This document shows positions 56,361-64,000 of a DNA stretch of 64,000 bases, one piece after another. This DNA is from Cognatilysobacter claricitrinus (GTDB lineage Bacteria; Pseudomonadota; Gammaproteobacteria; Xanthomonadales; Xanthomonadaceae). The DNA is taken from the NCBI RefSeq assembly GCF_045866565.1, contig NZ_BAAFZV010000001.1, positions 806,001-870,000 of the forward strand, written 5' to 3'. Within the stretch, counting starts at the first letter, position 1, and each line of letters opens with the position of its first letter. The notes below the pieces were generated by a model. That model was given only the letters and a program-made list of their open reading frames with translations, did not search any database and was not told the DNA's origin. A program made the translations under genes and the position numbers.

Positions 56361-57389
56361 TCAGAACCCGTTGTCGCCGTCCAGCAGCCGACCGAGCCCG
56401 CCGAGCACCGAGCCCTCGCCGACGTTCTTGCCGCCGCCCTGCGGGGCGGCGGCCAGCATGCGGCCGGCCATCCGCGAGAACGGCAGCGACTGCAGCCACA
56501 CCTTGCCGGGGCCGGTCAGCGTCGCGAGGAACACGCCTTCGCCGCCGAACAGCATCGACTTGATGCCGCCGACCGGCCGGATGTCCATGTTCACCGTCGG
56601 GTGGAAGGCCATGACGCAGCCGGTGTCGACGTCCAGGCGTTCGCCCGCGGCCAGGTCGCGTTCGACCAGCGTGCCGCCGGCGTGCACGAACACCCAGCCG
56701 TCGCCGTCGAGGCGCTGCATGATGAAACCTTCGCCGCCGAACAGGCCGGTCAGGATCTTCTTCTGGAAGAAGATGCCGAGCCGCACGCCGCGCGCGCCGG
56801 CCAGGAACGAGTCCTTCTGGCAGATGAGGCTGCCGCCGTGGTCGGCGAGGCGGATCGGCAGCACGGTACCCGGATAGGGTGCGGCGAACGCGACGCGCGC
56901 CTTGCCCTGGCCGCCGTGGGTGAACACCGTGGTGAACAGGCTCTCGCCGGTGACGACGCGGCGCGCGGCCGCGAACAGCTTGTCGCCGATGCCGCTGGCG
57001 CCGCTGGCCTTGCTGCCGTCGCCGAACACCGTGTCCATCTGCACGACCGCGTCCTTGTACATCAGCGCGCCGGCCTCGGCGATCGCGCTTTCGCCCGGAT
57101 CAAGCTCGATCTCCACGAACGGCATGTCGTTGCCGACGATGCGGTAGTCGATGTCGTCCGCGGTGCTGCGGCTGGCATAGCCCGGCGGCGGCGTCGGCGG
57201 CATGTGCGACGGCTGTCCGCCCGCGACGTCCGCAAACTCCGGCATCGAACGTACCGGCTGCCAGCCGGACAGGCCTTCGCGCCAGCACATGTGGCCGGGG
57301 TTCTGGCGCGCGAAGTCGAGTGCGGCGTCGGGATCGAGCGGACCGACACGGTCGCTGGTCTGCGGATGGACGAAGAACCACTGGCTCAC
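56361..57389 (-). CDS. AIM24/TIGR00266-family protein with N-terminal GYF_2 domain
   Basis: 342 residues. The N-terminal 60 residues (MSQWFFVHPQTSDRVGPLDP, then CWREGLSGWQPV) are a GYF_2 domain that may bind proline-rich peptides. After a Pro-rich linker the AIM24-like beta-rich domain follows (DYRIVGNDMPFVEIELDPGE, GDGWVFVHAGGTLVERDLAA and AFHPTVNMDIRPVGGIKSML). Glycine/hydrophobic turns and length match TIGR00266. Function of the family is unknown. Confidence 0.88.
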   Translation of the reverse strand: MSQWFFVHPQTSDRVGPLDPDAALDFARQNPGHMCWREGLSGWQPVRSMPEFADVAGGQPSHMPPTPPPGYASRSTADDIDYRIVGNDMPFVEIELDPGESAIAEAGALMYKDAVVQMDTVFGDGSKASGASGIGDKLFAAARRVVTGESLFTTVFTHGGQGKARVAFAAPYPGTVLPIRLADHGGSLICQKDSFLAGARGVRLGIFFQKKILTGLFGGEGFIMQRLDGDGWVFVHAGGTLVERDLAAGERLDVDTGCVMAFHPTVNMDIRPVGGIKSMLFGGEGVFLATLTGPGKVWLQSLPFSRMAGRMLAAAPQGGGKNVGEGSVLGGLGRLLDGDNGF

Positions 57390-57509
57390 GGCGCACTCCC
57401 TGTCGACGGAAGCGCGCAGTGTAGCGATCGCAGGCGACGCGGCATCCGTCGGACGTCATGCCTGCTTCGATGCGACGATGGCGGCGGGGATTGGTCGGGG
57501 AGAGTCGCC

Positions 57510-58163
57510 ATGTCCATCAATGGTCTTGCGACATCGCGACGCACGCCGTCGCGCATCGAGGGCGCGCTGCTGCTGGGCGTCGTCGCGTTGGCGATGGTGG
57601 TGTCGTGCATCGTCGCGCGCGATCGCATGACGTGGGCGATGGAAACGGTGTGGGTGATGCTCGCGCTGCCGTGGCTGGCGATCGATCGTCGCCTTGCCCC
57701 AACGCGGCTGCTCGCGTGGTTGCTCGCCCTGCATGCGCTCGTGCTGATCGAGGGCGGTGCGTACACCTATGCACAGGCGCCACTGGGCGAATGGTTGCGC
57801 GAGGTGTTGCATACGCAGCGCAATCCCTGGGATCGGCTCGGGCATGTGATGCAGGGTGTGGTACCGGCAATCCTTGCGCGCGAAGTGTTGTTGCGTGGCA
57901 CGCCGCTACGGCCGGGTGGCTGGCTGACCTATCTCTGCATCGCCGCCGCGCTGAGTTTTTCGGCGTTCTTCGAGCTGATCGAGTGGTGGAGTGCGTTGGC
58001 GCTTGGCGCGGACGCGGATGCGTTTCTCGCGACGCAGGGCGATGTGTGGGATACGCAGTGGGATATGTTCTGTTGCCTGTGTGGGGCGATCGTTTCGCTG
58101 ACGCTGTTTTCGCGGTTGCATGATCGGCAGATGGGGTTTCGAGTCGGCATTGCGCCGTCGTAG
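57510..58163 (+). CDS. DUF2238 (YjdF-like) membrane protein
   Basis: 217 residues starting MSINGLATSRRTPSRIEGAL with five or six predicted helices. The family signature is visible in NPWDRLGHVMQGVVPAILAREVLLR and FSAFFELIEWWSAL, followed by GDVWDTQWDMFCCLCGAIVS. The conserved polar residues in helices (His, Glu-Trp-Trp, Asp-Thr-Gln) mark DUF2238. Function unknown. Convergent with comF across about 150 bases that hold only a weak inverted repeat. Confidence 0.9.
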   Translation: MSINGLATSRRTPSRIEGALLLGVVALAMVVSCIVARDRMTWAMETVWVMLALPWLAIDRRLAPTRLLAWLLALHALVLIEGGAYTYAQAPLGEWLREVLHTQRNPWDRLGHVMQGVVPAILAREVLLRGTPLRPGGWLTYLCIAAALSFSAFFELIEWWSALALGADADAFLATQGDVWDTQWDMFCCLCGAIVSLTLFSRLHDRQMGFRVGIAPS

Positions 58164-58314
58164 CCCGATCTTTGCGTCGATTCATGCACGCGTATTTGCC
58201 GGGAGCAAGGCGTTCGGAGCGCTTTAAGGCACGAAACGCCTTTGACGTCTGCTTTCAGTGACGCGCCGAGTACGTCGTAACGCGCGGCACGTGTCGGTGA
58301 GGCGCGAGCCGACG

Positions 58315-59070
58315 TCACGGCACCCGCGCAGCCACCCAGGCGTCCACCCGCTTCACCCCGGCCCGCTTCAGCGCCGCCGCCGCCGCACGCAACGTCGCGC
58401 CGGTCGTCATGACATCGTCGATCAACGCGACATGCGCCGGCAGCGGCAGCTTCGGCCATGCCTGGAACGCATCCCTCAGGTTCCGACGCCGGGCGACGGC
58501 CGAAAGGCGCGACTGCTCCTGCGTCGGCCGATGCCGCACCAGCGCATGGTCGAGCACCGGCAAGCCCAGGGCGCGGCCCAGCGGGCGGGCGATCTCGAGC
58601 GTCTGGTCGAAGCCGCGCTGGCGCAGGCGCGCGCGGTGCAGCGGGATCGGCACCAGCGCCTGCGGTTGCGGGGCGTCGCGCAGGCGTTCGGCCATGAGTT
58701 GCGCGATCAGCCGGCCGGCGGCCAGGTCGCCCGCGAACTTCAGGCGCGGAATCAGGCGGTCGAGCGGCGCGGCGTAGAGGAAGGCGGCACGGACCTCGGC
58801 CAGTGCGCCCGGGCGGGTGGTCAGGCAGTCGCCGCAGAGGGTGCCGGCCTCGGGCATGGGCAATGCGCAGCCGAGGCAGGCCACGGCGTTGACCGGAAGC
58901 CCGGCCTCGCAGGCGTGGCAGAGGTCGAGTCCGTCGAGGCCCGGGTCGTCGCAGGCGAGGCAGCGGGTCGGCCACAGCAGGCGGGTGGCGTCGTTGCGCA
59001 ACCAGAAGCCGAGGCGGGCGCGGAGCCCGTCAACCGGCGGTGGCGCGATCAGGTTGACAGTGGTGTCCAT
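58315..59070 (-). CDS. comF: ComF-family phosphoribosyltransferase-like protein
   Basis: 251 residues. The N-terminus has a zinc-binding four-cysteine region (CLACDDPGLDGLDLCHACE with later CLGCALP and CGDC). The PRTase loop is VALIDDVMTTGATLRAAA, and LVPIPLHRARLRQRGFDQTLEIA is the ComF signature. Such proteins (GntX in E. coli) take part in competence or DNA uptake. Divergent from bioB, 49 bases apart. Confidence 0.93.
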   Translation of the reverse strand: MDTTVNLIAPPPVDGLRARLGFWLRNDATRLLWPTRCLACDDPGLDGLDLCHACEAGLPVNAVACLGCALPMPEAGTLCGDCLTTRPGALAEVRAAFLYAAPLDRLIPRLKFAGDLAAGRLIAQLMAERLRDAPQPQALVPIPLHRARLRQRGFDQTLEIARPLGRALGLPVLDHALVRHRPTQEQSRLSAVARRRNLRDAFQAWPKLPLPAHVALIDDVMTTGATLRAAAAALKRAGVKRVDAWVAARVP

Positions 59071-59119
59071 GGTTTCCAGACTGCCCGGCCTACCCCGCCG
59101 TGACTGTCGGAAAACTCCT

Positions 59120-60202
59120 ATGGAAGCTGTCAGTGAACTGCGCGCCGTGTCCGTCGGCCTGCGCCACGACTGGGCGCGCGACGAGATCCTCGCCCTGTTC
59201 GACCTGCCGCTGACCGAGCTGCTGCACCGCGCCGGCAGCGTGCACCGCCAGCATTTCGACCCGGCCGAGGTGCAGGTGTCGACGCTGCTGTCGGTCAAGA
59301 CCGGCGGCTGCCCGGAGGACTGCGCGTACTGCCCGCAGGCGCAGCGCTACCACACGGGCGTCGAGGCGACGAAGCTGATGTCGACCGACGCCGTGCTCGA
59401 GAAGGCGAAGCAGGCCAAGGCCGCCGGCGCGTCTCGCTTCTGCATGGGCGCGGCCTGGCGCTCGCCGGCCGACCGCGACATCCCGAAGGTCGCCGCGATG
59501 ATCCGCGAGGTGAAGTCGCTGGGCCTCGAGACCTGCGCGACGCTCGGCATGCTCAGCGACACGCAGGCCAAGGCGCTGCGCGACGCGGGGCTCGACTACT
59601 ACAACCACAACCTCGACACCGCGCCGGAGTTCTACGGCGAGATCATCCACACGCGCGAGTACCAGGATCGCCTCGACACGCTCTCGCACGTGCGCGACGC
59701 AGGCATGAAGACCTGCTGCGGCGGCATCGTCGGCATGGGTGAAACGCGGTCGCAGCGTGCCGGCCTGCTGCAGGCGCTGGCGAACCTGCCGGCGCATCCG
59801 GATTCGGTGCCGATCAATCGCCTGGTGAAGGTCGAAGGCACGCCGCTCGCGGACAGCGCCGAACTCGATCCGTTCGAGTTCGTGCGCATGATCGCGGTGG
59901 CGCGGATCATGATGCCGCGCTCGATGGTGCGCCTCTCCGCCGGCCGCGAATCGATGAGCGACGAGCTGCAGGCGTTGTGCTTCGCCGCCGGCGCGAACTC
60001 GATCTTCTACGGCGAAAAGCTGTTGACCACCGGCAACCCCGACACCGAGCGCGACATGGCGCTGTTCGCGCGCCTGGGGCTGCGTCCGATGCACGTGGTC
60101 GAGGCGCCGAACACCGTGCACGCCGACATCGTCGACGTCGAACCTGCCGACTTCGGCGCCGCATCGATGGGCTGCGGCACCGGATGCGGCTGCGCCGCCT
60201 GA
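59120..60202 (+). CDS. bioB: Biotin synthase
   Basis: 360 residues starting MEAVSELRAVSVGLRHDWAR. The radical SAM cluster CPEDCAYC and the [2Fe-2S]-site cysteines (TCCGGIVGMGE context and FCMGAAW) are intact, with YYNHNLDTAPEFY. A C-terminal Cys/Gly tail (GAASMGCGTGCGCAA) is unusual, but similar tails occur in relatives. It inserts sulfur into dethiobiotin and opens the biotin operon. No obvious BirA-type operator was found in the 49-base gap to comF. Confidence 0.96.
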   Translation: MEAVSELRAVSVGLRHDWARDEILALFDLPLTELLHRAGSVHRQHFDPAEVQVSTLLSVKTGGCPEDCAYCPQAQRYHTGVEATKLMSTDAVLEKAKQAKAAGASRFCMGAAWRSPADRDIPKVAAMIREVKSLGLETCATLGMLSDTQAKALRDAGLDYYNHNLDTAPEFYGEIIHTREYQDRLDTLSHVRDAGMKTCCGGIVGMGETRSQRAGLLQALANLPAHPDSVPINRLVKVEGTPLADSAELDPFEFVRMIAVARIMMPRSMVRLSAGRESMSDELQALCFAAGANSIFYGEKLLTTGNPDTERDMALFARLGLRPMHVVEAPNTVHADIVDVEPADFGAASMGCGTGCGCAA

Positions 60203-60203
60203 G

Positions 60204-61388
60204 GTGCGCTGGCCGCAGCGCATCGCCGACGCCAGGGCCGCACGTGACGCCGCGGCGCGACGCCGCGTGCGCCGCACGGTCACGCGGCGCGACGGCATGC
60301 GCTGCGAGGTCGACGGCCGCGAGCTGCTGAACTTCTGCAGCAACGACTACCTCGGCCTGTCGCAACATCCCGCTGTCATCGCCGCGTTGCGCGATGGTTG
60401 CGTTGACGGCGTCGGCAGCACCGCATCCGCGCTCGTCTGCGGCCATCACGCGCCGCACGACGCACTCGAGCGCGAGGTCGCCGACTGGCTGCAGCAACCC
60501 GCCGCGTTGCTGTTCGGCAGCGGTTTCGTCGCCAACCTCGCGGTGCTGCAGGCGTTGCTGCACAGCAGCGACACCTGCGTGCAGGATCGCCTCAACCATG
60601 CATCGCTGATCGACGCCGCGAAACTGTCCGGCGCGACGCTGCGTCGCTATCCGCACGTCGACGCCGAAGGCGCCGCGCGTCAGCTCGACACGCACGAGGG
60701 CGATGGCCTTGCGCTCATCGCCACCGACGGCGTCTTCAGCATGGATGGCGACATCGCGCCATTGCGTGCGCTCGCCGCACTCGCGCGCGACCGCGACGCA
60801 TTGCTCTACGTGGACGACGCGCACGGGGTCGGCGTGCTCGGTCTCGAAGGTCGCGGCAGCGTCGCCGACGCCGGCCTGTCGACCCGCGACGTGCCGCTGC
60901 AACTCGCCACGCTCGGCAAGGCGCTCGGCACCTACGGCGCGGTCGTTGCCGGCGACGCGGAGCTGATCGGCCATCTCGCCGAAACCGCGCGCGGCCACAT
61001 CTATTCCACCGCGCTGCCGCCCGCCCTCGCCGCGGCGTCGCTGGCGGCGGTGCGCATCGCGCGTGCCGCGCACGATCGCCGGACGCACCTGCGTGCGCTC
61101 ATCGCGCGCTTCCGCGACGGTGTCGCGCGCAACGGGCTCGACGTGCTGCCGTCGACCACCCCGATCCAGGCGGTGATGGCGTTCGACGACCGGGTTGCGC
61201 TCGCGATGTCGCACGTACTGGAAGACGTCGGTTTCTGGGTGTCGGCGATCCGCCCGCCCACCGTGCCCGAAGGCCGCGCGCGCCTGCGCGTCACGCTCAC
61301 TGCAATGCATACCGAATCCGAAGTCGACGCACTCGTCGACGCCCTTGCCCGCGCGCGCGACGCCGCGCAGACCATCGTGACCGCATGA
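60204..61388 (+). CDS. bioF: 8-amino-7-oxononanoate synthase
   Basis: 394 residues from a GTG at 60204, one base after the bioB stop. It condenses pimeloyl-ACP with alanine in a PLP-dependent reaction. Motifs are NFCSNDYLGLSQHP, the Gly-rich GVGSTASALVCGHH, DDAHGVGVLG, and the Lys in TLGKALGTYGAVV that binds PLP. Length is normal. Confidence 0.95.
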   Translation: MRWPQRIADARAARDAAARRRVRRTVTRRDGMRCEVDGRELLNFCSNDYLGLSQHPAVIAALRDGCVDGVGSTASALVCGHHAPHDALEREVADWLQQPAALLFGSGFVANLAVLQALLHSSDTCVQDRLNHASLIDAAKLSGATLRRYPHVDAEGAARQLDTHEGDGLALIATDGVFSMDGDIAPLRALAALARDRDALLYVDDAHGVGVLGLEGRGSVADAGLSTRDVPLQLATLGKALGTYGAVVAGDAELIGHLAETARGHIYSTALPPALAAASLAAVRIARAAHDRRTHLRALIARFRDGVARNGLDVLPSTTPIQAVMAFDDRVALAMSHVLEDVGFWVSAIRPPTVPEGRARLRVTLTAMHTESEVDALVDALARARDAAQTIVTA

Positions 61389-61780
61389 CCGGCGAAGCCC
61401 ATCTCCCCAACCTGCTCGCAAAGCTCGACGTCGACGTGCGCCCGGGCATCTATGTCGTTCTTTCGCGGCCCACGCCCGACGCGGCGTTCGACGCCGCCGC
61501 CGCTGCGCGCATCACCGAAGACGAGGGCGTCAGCTACGTCGTGCCGGAAGCATTCGCGCGTGCGCATGGCGCGCCGCCGGATTTCGTCGCCGCATGGCTC
61601 ACGCTCAAGGTGCATTCGGCGTTGAACGCGGTCGGGCTCACCGCGGCGGTGTCGAGCGTGCTTGCCGGACACGGCATCGCCTGCAACGTGCTCGCTGCGC
61701 GTTACCACGACCACATCCTCGTTCCCGCCGCGCGACGCGACGACGCGATCGCCGCGATCCGCAGCCTGCGCACGCGCTGA
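61385..61780 (+). CDS. ACT-domain protein embedded in the biotin operon
   Basis: 131 residues, with its ATG overlapping the bioF stop (ATGA). The body reads VRPGIYVVLSRPTPDAAFDA, then ITEDEGVSYVVPEAFARAH and a second alpha/beta unit (HSALNAVGLTAAVSSVLAGH, NVLAARYHDHILVP). This is the CASTOR-like double-ACT fold (often labelled ACT_7 or DUF-type), which usually binds an amino acid. It is not a usual member of biotin operons. Coupling to bioF suggests a link to alanine, its substrate, but that is only an idea. Confidence 0.75.
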   Translation: MTGEAHLPNLLAKLDVDVRPGIYVVLSRPTPDAAFDAAAAARITEDEGVSYVVPEAFARAHGAPPDFVAAWLTLKVHSALNAVGLTAAVSSVLAGHGIACNVLAARYHDHILVPAARRDDAIAAIRSLRTR

Positions 61781-61781
61781 C

Positions 61782-62558
61782 ATGCACATCGAAACCCACG
61801 GCCAGGGGCCGTCGATCGCGCTCATCCACGGCTGGGCGATGCACGGCGGTCTGTTCATGCCACTGGTCGAGCGACTGCGCGATCGCTACACGCTGCACCT
61901 CGTCGACCTGCCGGGTCACGGCCATGCGCGCGACAGCGACCATCCGCTCGATCCGCATGCGCTGTCGGCGGGACTCGTCGACGCGGTGCCCGATGCGGTG
62001 TGGCTGGGCTGGTCGCTCGGCGGGCAGTTCGCTCTGCGCAATGCGCTTGACCATCCGGATCGCGTGCGCGGGCTGGTCATGCTCGCCTCGTCGCCGCGCT
62101 TCGTCATTGGCGATGACTGGCCGCACGGCGTGAAGCCGACGCTGTTCCGTGATTTCGGCGACGCGCTGTCGACCGATTTCCGCGGCACGCTGGATGGCTT
62201 CCTGGCGCTGGAGGCGCTTGGCTCGGTGAGCGCGCAGGCGGAGTTGCGCGACCTGCGCGCGCATGCGTTCGAACGTGGAGAGCCGGCGCCCGACGCGCTG
62301 CTGCGCGGCCTCCAACTGCTCGATGCATTCGACGCACGCGACGAACTCGCGCATCTGCGTGTGCCGAGCCTGTGGATTTCGGGACGTCGCGATCGCCTCG
62401 TGCCCGCCGCTGCGATGCCCGCCGCCGCGGCGCTCGCGCCGAACGCGACCAGCCTGGTGATCCGCGATGCCGGCCATGCGCCGTTCCTCGGTGCCGCGGA
62501 CGAGGTCGCGCACGCGATCGGCACGTTCGCCGCGCCGTTGCTGGCAAAGGCCGCGTGA
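61782..62558 (+). CDS. bioH: Pimeloyl-ACP methyl ester esterase BioH
   Basis: 258 residues with an alpha/beta-hydrolase fold: oxyanion HGWAMHGGLF, nucleophile serine in WLGWSLGGQFALRNAL, Asp in LWISGRRDRLVP and His in DAGHAPFLGAADEV. It frees pimeloyl-ACP from its methyl ester after chain building. The start is one base after the ACT gene stop. The next gene is bioC, its functional partner. Confidence 0.93.
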   Translation: MHIETHGQGPSIALIHGWAMHGGLFMPLVERLRDRYTLHLVDLPGHGHARDSDHPLDPHALSAGLVDAVPDAVWLGWSLGGQFALRNALDHPDRVRGLVMLASSPRFVIGDDWPHGVKPTLFRDFGDALSTDFRGTLDGFLALEALGSVSAQAELRDLRAHAFERGEPAPDALLRGLQLLDAFDARDELAHLRVPSLWISGRRDRLVPAAAMPAAAALAPNATSLVIRDAGHAPFLGAADEVAHAIGTFAAPLLAKAA

Positions 62559-62601
62559 TGCGAATCGATCGAACGCACCGATTTGCGACGGCGACGTCCC
62601 G

Positions 62602-63516
62602 ATGACCGAACTCTTCGACCATCGCCAGGTGGGCCGTGCGTTCTCGCGCGCGGCGACACACTACGACGAAGCCGCCGCGCTGCAGCGCGAGGTCGGCGAG
62701 CGCCTCGCCGAATCGTTGCCGTACTACGAGGACAAGGCGCTCGGCGGACGCACGCCGCAGGTCGTGGTCGACGTCGGTTGCGGCACCGGGCATGGCACGG
62801 CATTGCTGCAGGCGCGCTGGCCGAAGGCGCAGGTGATCGGCATCGACCTGGCGCCGGGCATGGCGCACGAGGCGCAGCGCCGCCTCACCGCGAAGCGCGG
62901 CCTGCTGGATTTCTCGCGCAAGCCGCACGTCGTGCGCGCCGACGCACTCGCGTTGCCGCTGCGCGATAACAGCGTCGACGTGCTGTTCTCCAATCTCTGC
63001 CTGCAGTGGGTCGAGGACCTGCCGGCAGTGTTCGCGGGTTTCCGTCGCGTGCTTAAACCGGACGGCCTGCTGCTGGTGTCGACGTTCGCGCAGCAGACGC
63101 TGATGGAACTGCGCGAAGCCTTCGCCGATGCCGACGACGCGTCGCACGTCAGCCCCTTCATCGACATCGCGCGCTTCGGCGACGCGCTGATCGCCGCGGG
63201 TTTCCGCGATCCGGTGCTCGATCGCGATCTGTTCCGCCTGTCGCAACCCGACCTGCCGTCGATCATGCGCGAGCTGCGAACGCTGGGCGCGACCAATGCG
63301 ATGCACGATCGTCGCCGCGCACTGACGGGCCGTGCGCGTTTCGCGCGCGCGGCGCAGGCATACGAAGCGATGCGCGGCGCGAACGGTCTGCCGGTCACGT
63401 GGGACGTCGTCTATGCGCAGGCCTGGGGGCCGGCGCACGGCGCGCCGATCCGCAACGGCGGCTTCGACGAAGTGCGGGTGCCGGTCACCAGCATTCCGAT
63501 CCGGCGACGTCGATGA
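62602..63516 (+). CDS. bioC: Malonyl-ACP O-methyltransferase BioC
   Basis: 304 residues. The SAM-binding Rossmann motif is VVVDVGCGTGHGTALLQAR, followed by VIGIDLAPGMAHEAQRRL and SNLCLQWVEDLPAVF, family hallmarks. It methylates malonyl-ACP to start pimeloyl synthesis. The N-terminus MTELFDHRQVGRAFSRAATHYDEAA fits BioC. A Lys/Arg-rich end overlaps the next gene by four bases (ATGA). Confidence 0.94.
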   Translation: MTELFDHRQVGRAFSRAATHYDEAAALQREVGERLAESLPYYEDKALGGRTPQVVVDVGCGTGHGTALLQARWPKAQVIGIDLAPGMAHEAQRRLTAKRGLLDFSRKPHVVRADALALPLRDNSVDVLFSNLCLQWVEDLPAVFAGFRRVLKPDGLLLVSTFAQQTLMELREAFADADDASHVSPFIDIARFGDALIAAGFRDPVLDRDLFRLSQPDLPSIMRELRTLGATNAMHDRRRALTGRARFARAAQAYEAMRGANGLPVTWDVVYAQAWGPAHGAPIRNGGFDEVRVPVTSIPIRRRR

Positions 63517-64000
63517 AGGTCGCGCCGCGCACCGCGATCACCGCCGTCGGGCTCGCGCTGCTGTCGGCGCTGTTCTTCACTTCCACCTACGTGCTCAACC
63601 GCGCTGCCGCGGTGGACGGCGAACACTGGGCGTGGACCGCGGTGCTGCGCTACGTGTGGACGGTGCCGCTGATGCTTCCGCTGATGCGCGGGCGCTGGAC
63701 GTCGCTGTGGCGGGTGATGCGCGCCAAGCCCGGGCCGTGGTTCCTGTGGAGCGGCATCGGTTTCGTGCTGTTCTACATCGGCCTTACGTATGCCGCGTCG
63801 AGCGGGCCGGCGTGGCTGATCGCCGGCACGTTCCAGCTCACCGTCATCGCCGGCATGTTGTGCGCGCCGCTGCTGTACCGCGATGCGCGTCGCCGCGTGC
63901 CGATGTCGGCGCTGGCCTGCGGTGCGCTCGCGGTGGTCGGCGTTGCGATGATGCAGTCGGCGCAGGTGCAGGGCAGCCTGCATCGCGAGGCGTGGATCGC
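63513..64000 (+). CDS. DMT-superfamily multidrug-efflux-type transporter, N-terminal part (cut by the window edge)
   Basis: The first 162 codons are present: MKVAPRTAITAVGLALLSAL followed by helices such as FFTSTYVLNRAAAV, LRYVWTVPLMLPLM and FVLFYIGLTYAASSGPAWLI. The order and the GPWFLWSGIGFVLFY pattern resemble the PF13536-type multidrug-resistance efflux group of EamA-like transporters. The start overlaps the bioC stop, so it belongs to the biotin operon transcript, but a role in biotin is not implied. The gene continues beyond the window. Confidence 0.8.
   Translation, partial: MKVAPRTAITAVGLALLSALFFTSTYVLNRAAAVDGEHWAWTAVLRYVWTVPLMLPLMRGRWTSLWRVMRAKPGPWFLWSGIGFVLFYIGLTYAASSGPAWLIAGTFQLTVIAGMLCAPLLYRDARRRVPMSALACGALAVVGVAMMQSAQVQGSLHREAWI

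Noticed and set aside
58207..58242. Possible bidirectional terminator between the DUF2238 gene and comF
   Set aside because: AAGGCGTT and AACGCCTT can pair, but the loop is about 20 bases and no T-run follows.

Overview
The window looks like the replication-origin region of a high-GC gammaproteobacterium of the Xanthomonadaceae, close to Lysobacter or Luteimonas. Three things point there: the order mnmE-yidC-rnpA-rpmH / dnaA-dnaN-recF-gyrB, a nearby tonB-exbB-exbD1-exbD2-pdxJ block laid out as in Xanthomonas, and the protein sequences (DnaA, TonB system, PA0069-type radical SAM protein). All calls come from reading the sequence; no database search was run.

Layout. 1-5.2 kb: a minus-strand operon with an LTA-synthase-like alkaline-phosphatase-fold transferase, a 59-codon gene joined by 4-base overlaps on both sides, a COG4705 membrane protein and an exported protein cut by the window edge; divergently, an OmpR-type two-component pair whose kinase has lost its recognisable ATP-binding boxes. 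5.3-15.8 kb: the origin core, with DnaA boxes on both sides of dnaA and three palindromic parS-like sites around and inside recF. 15.9-20.8 kb: an M48 lipoprotein protease, a TPR protein, and the TonB/ExbB/ExbD1/ExbD2 energy-transduction operon closed by a strong terminator. 20.9-30 kb: pdxJ, cardiolipin synthase, a radical SAM protein, two histidine kinases and a CheY-like regulator around the remnant of an SLC13-type permease, and a 2OG-Fe(II) oxygenase pair.

30.2-37.4 kb is the most distinctive locus. It is a seven-gene operon whose gene order and protein sizes match the Pseudomonas functional-amyloid (fapABCDEF) system: two small exported proteins, two tandem paralogous subunits each with three GNIGVNV-type repeats, a C39 peptidase (FapD), an accessory protein (FapE-like) and a coiled-coil plus beta-barrel outer-membrane protein (FapF). 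An almost perfect sigma-54 promoter precedes the operon and a sigma-54 activator gene lies convergently behind it. The subunit gene is duplicated, the subunits have no cysteine, and a 13-bp hairpin separates the subunit genes from the export genes.

37.5-42.8 kb: fructose-bisphosphatase, a small unknown protein, DNA polymerase IV and a PAS-GGDEF-EAL protein with a degenerate GGDEF site. 42.8-51.8 kb: an accessory island with its own sigma-70 promoter carrying a Fic protein, two exported Rhs/YD-repeat proteins (the second ending in a zinc-protease-like tip) and an overlapping small lipoprotein that is a candidate periplasmic immunity protein, followed by a REP-type hairpin and a RAYT transposase. 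52-58 kb: a lipoprotein, phenylalanine hydroxylase with a divergent Lrp-family regulator and an inverted-repeat operator, a BLUF photosensor, a frameshifted membrane-protein gene, a patatin-like lipoprotein, a 47-aa membrane protein, an AIM24-type protein and a DUF2238 protein. 58.3-64 kb: comF, and divergently a biotin operon bioB-bioF-(ACT protein)-bioH-bioC running into a drug/metabolite-type transporter cut by the window edge.
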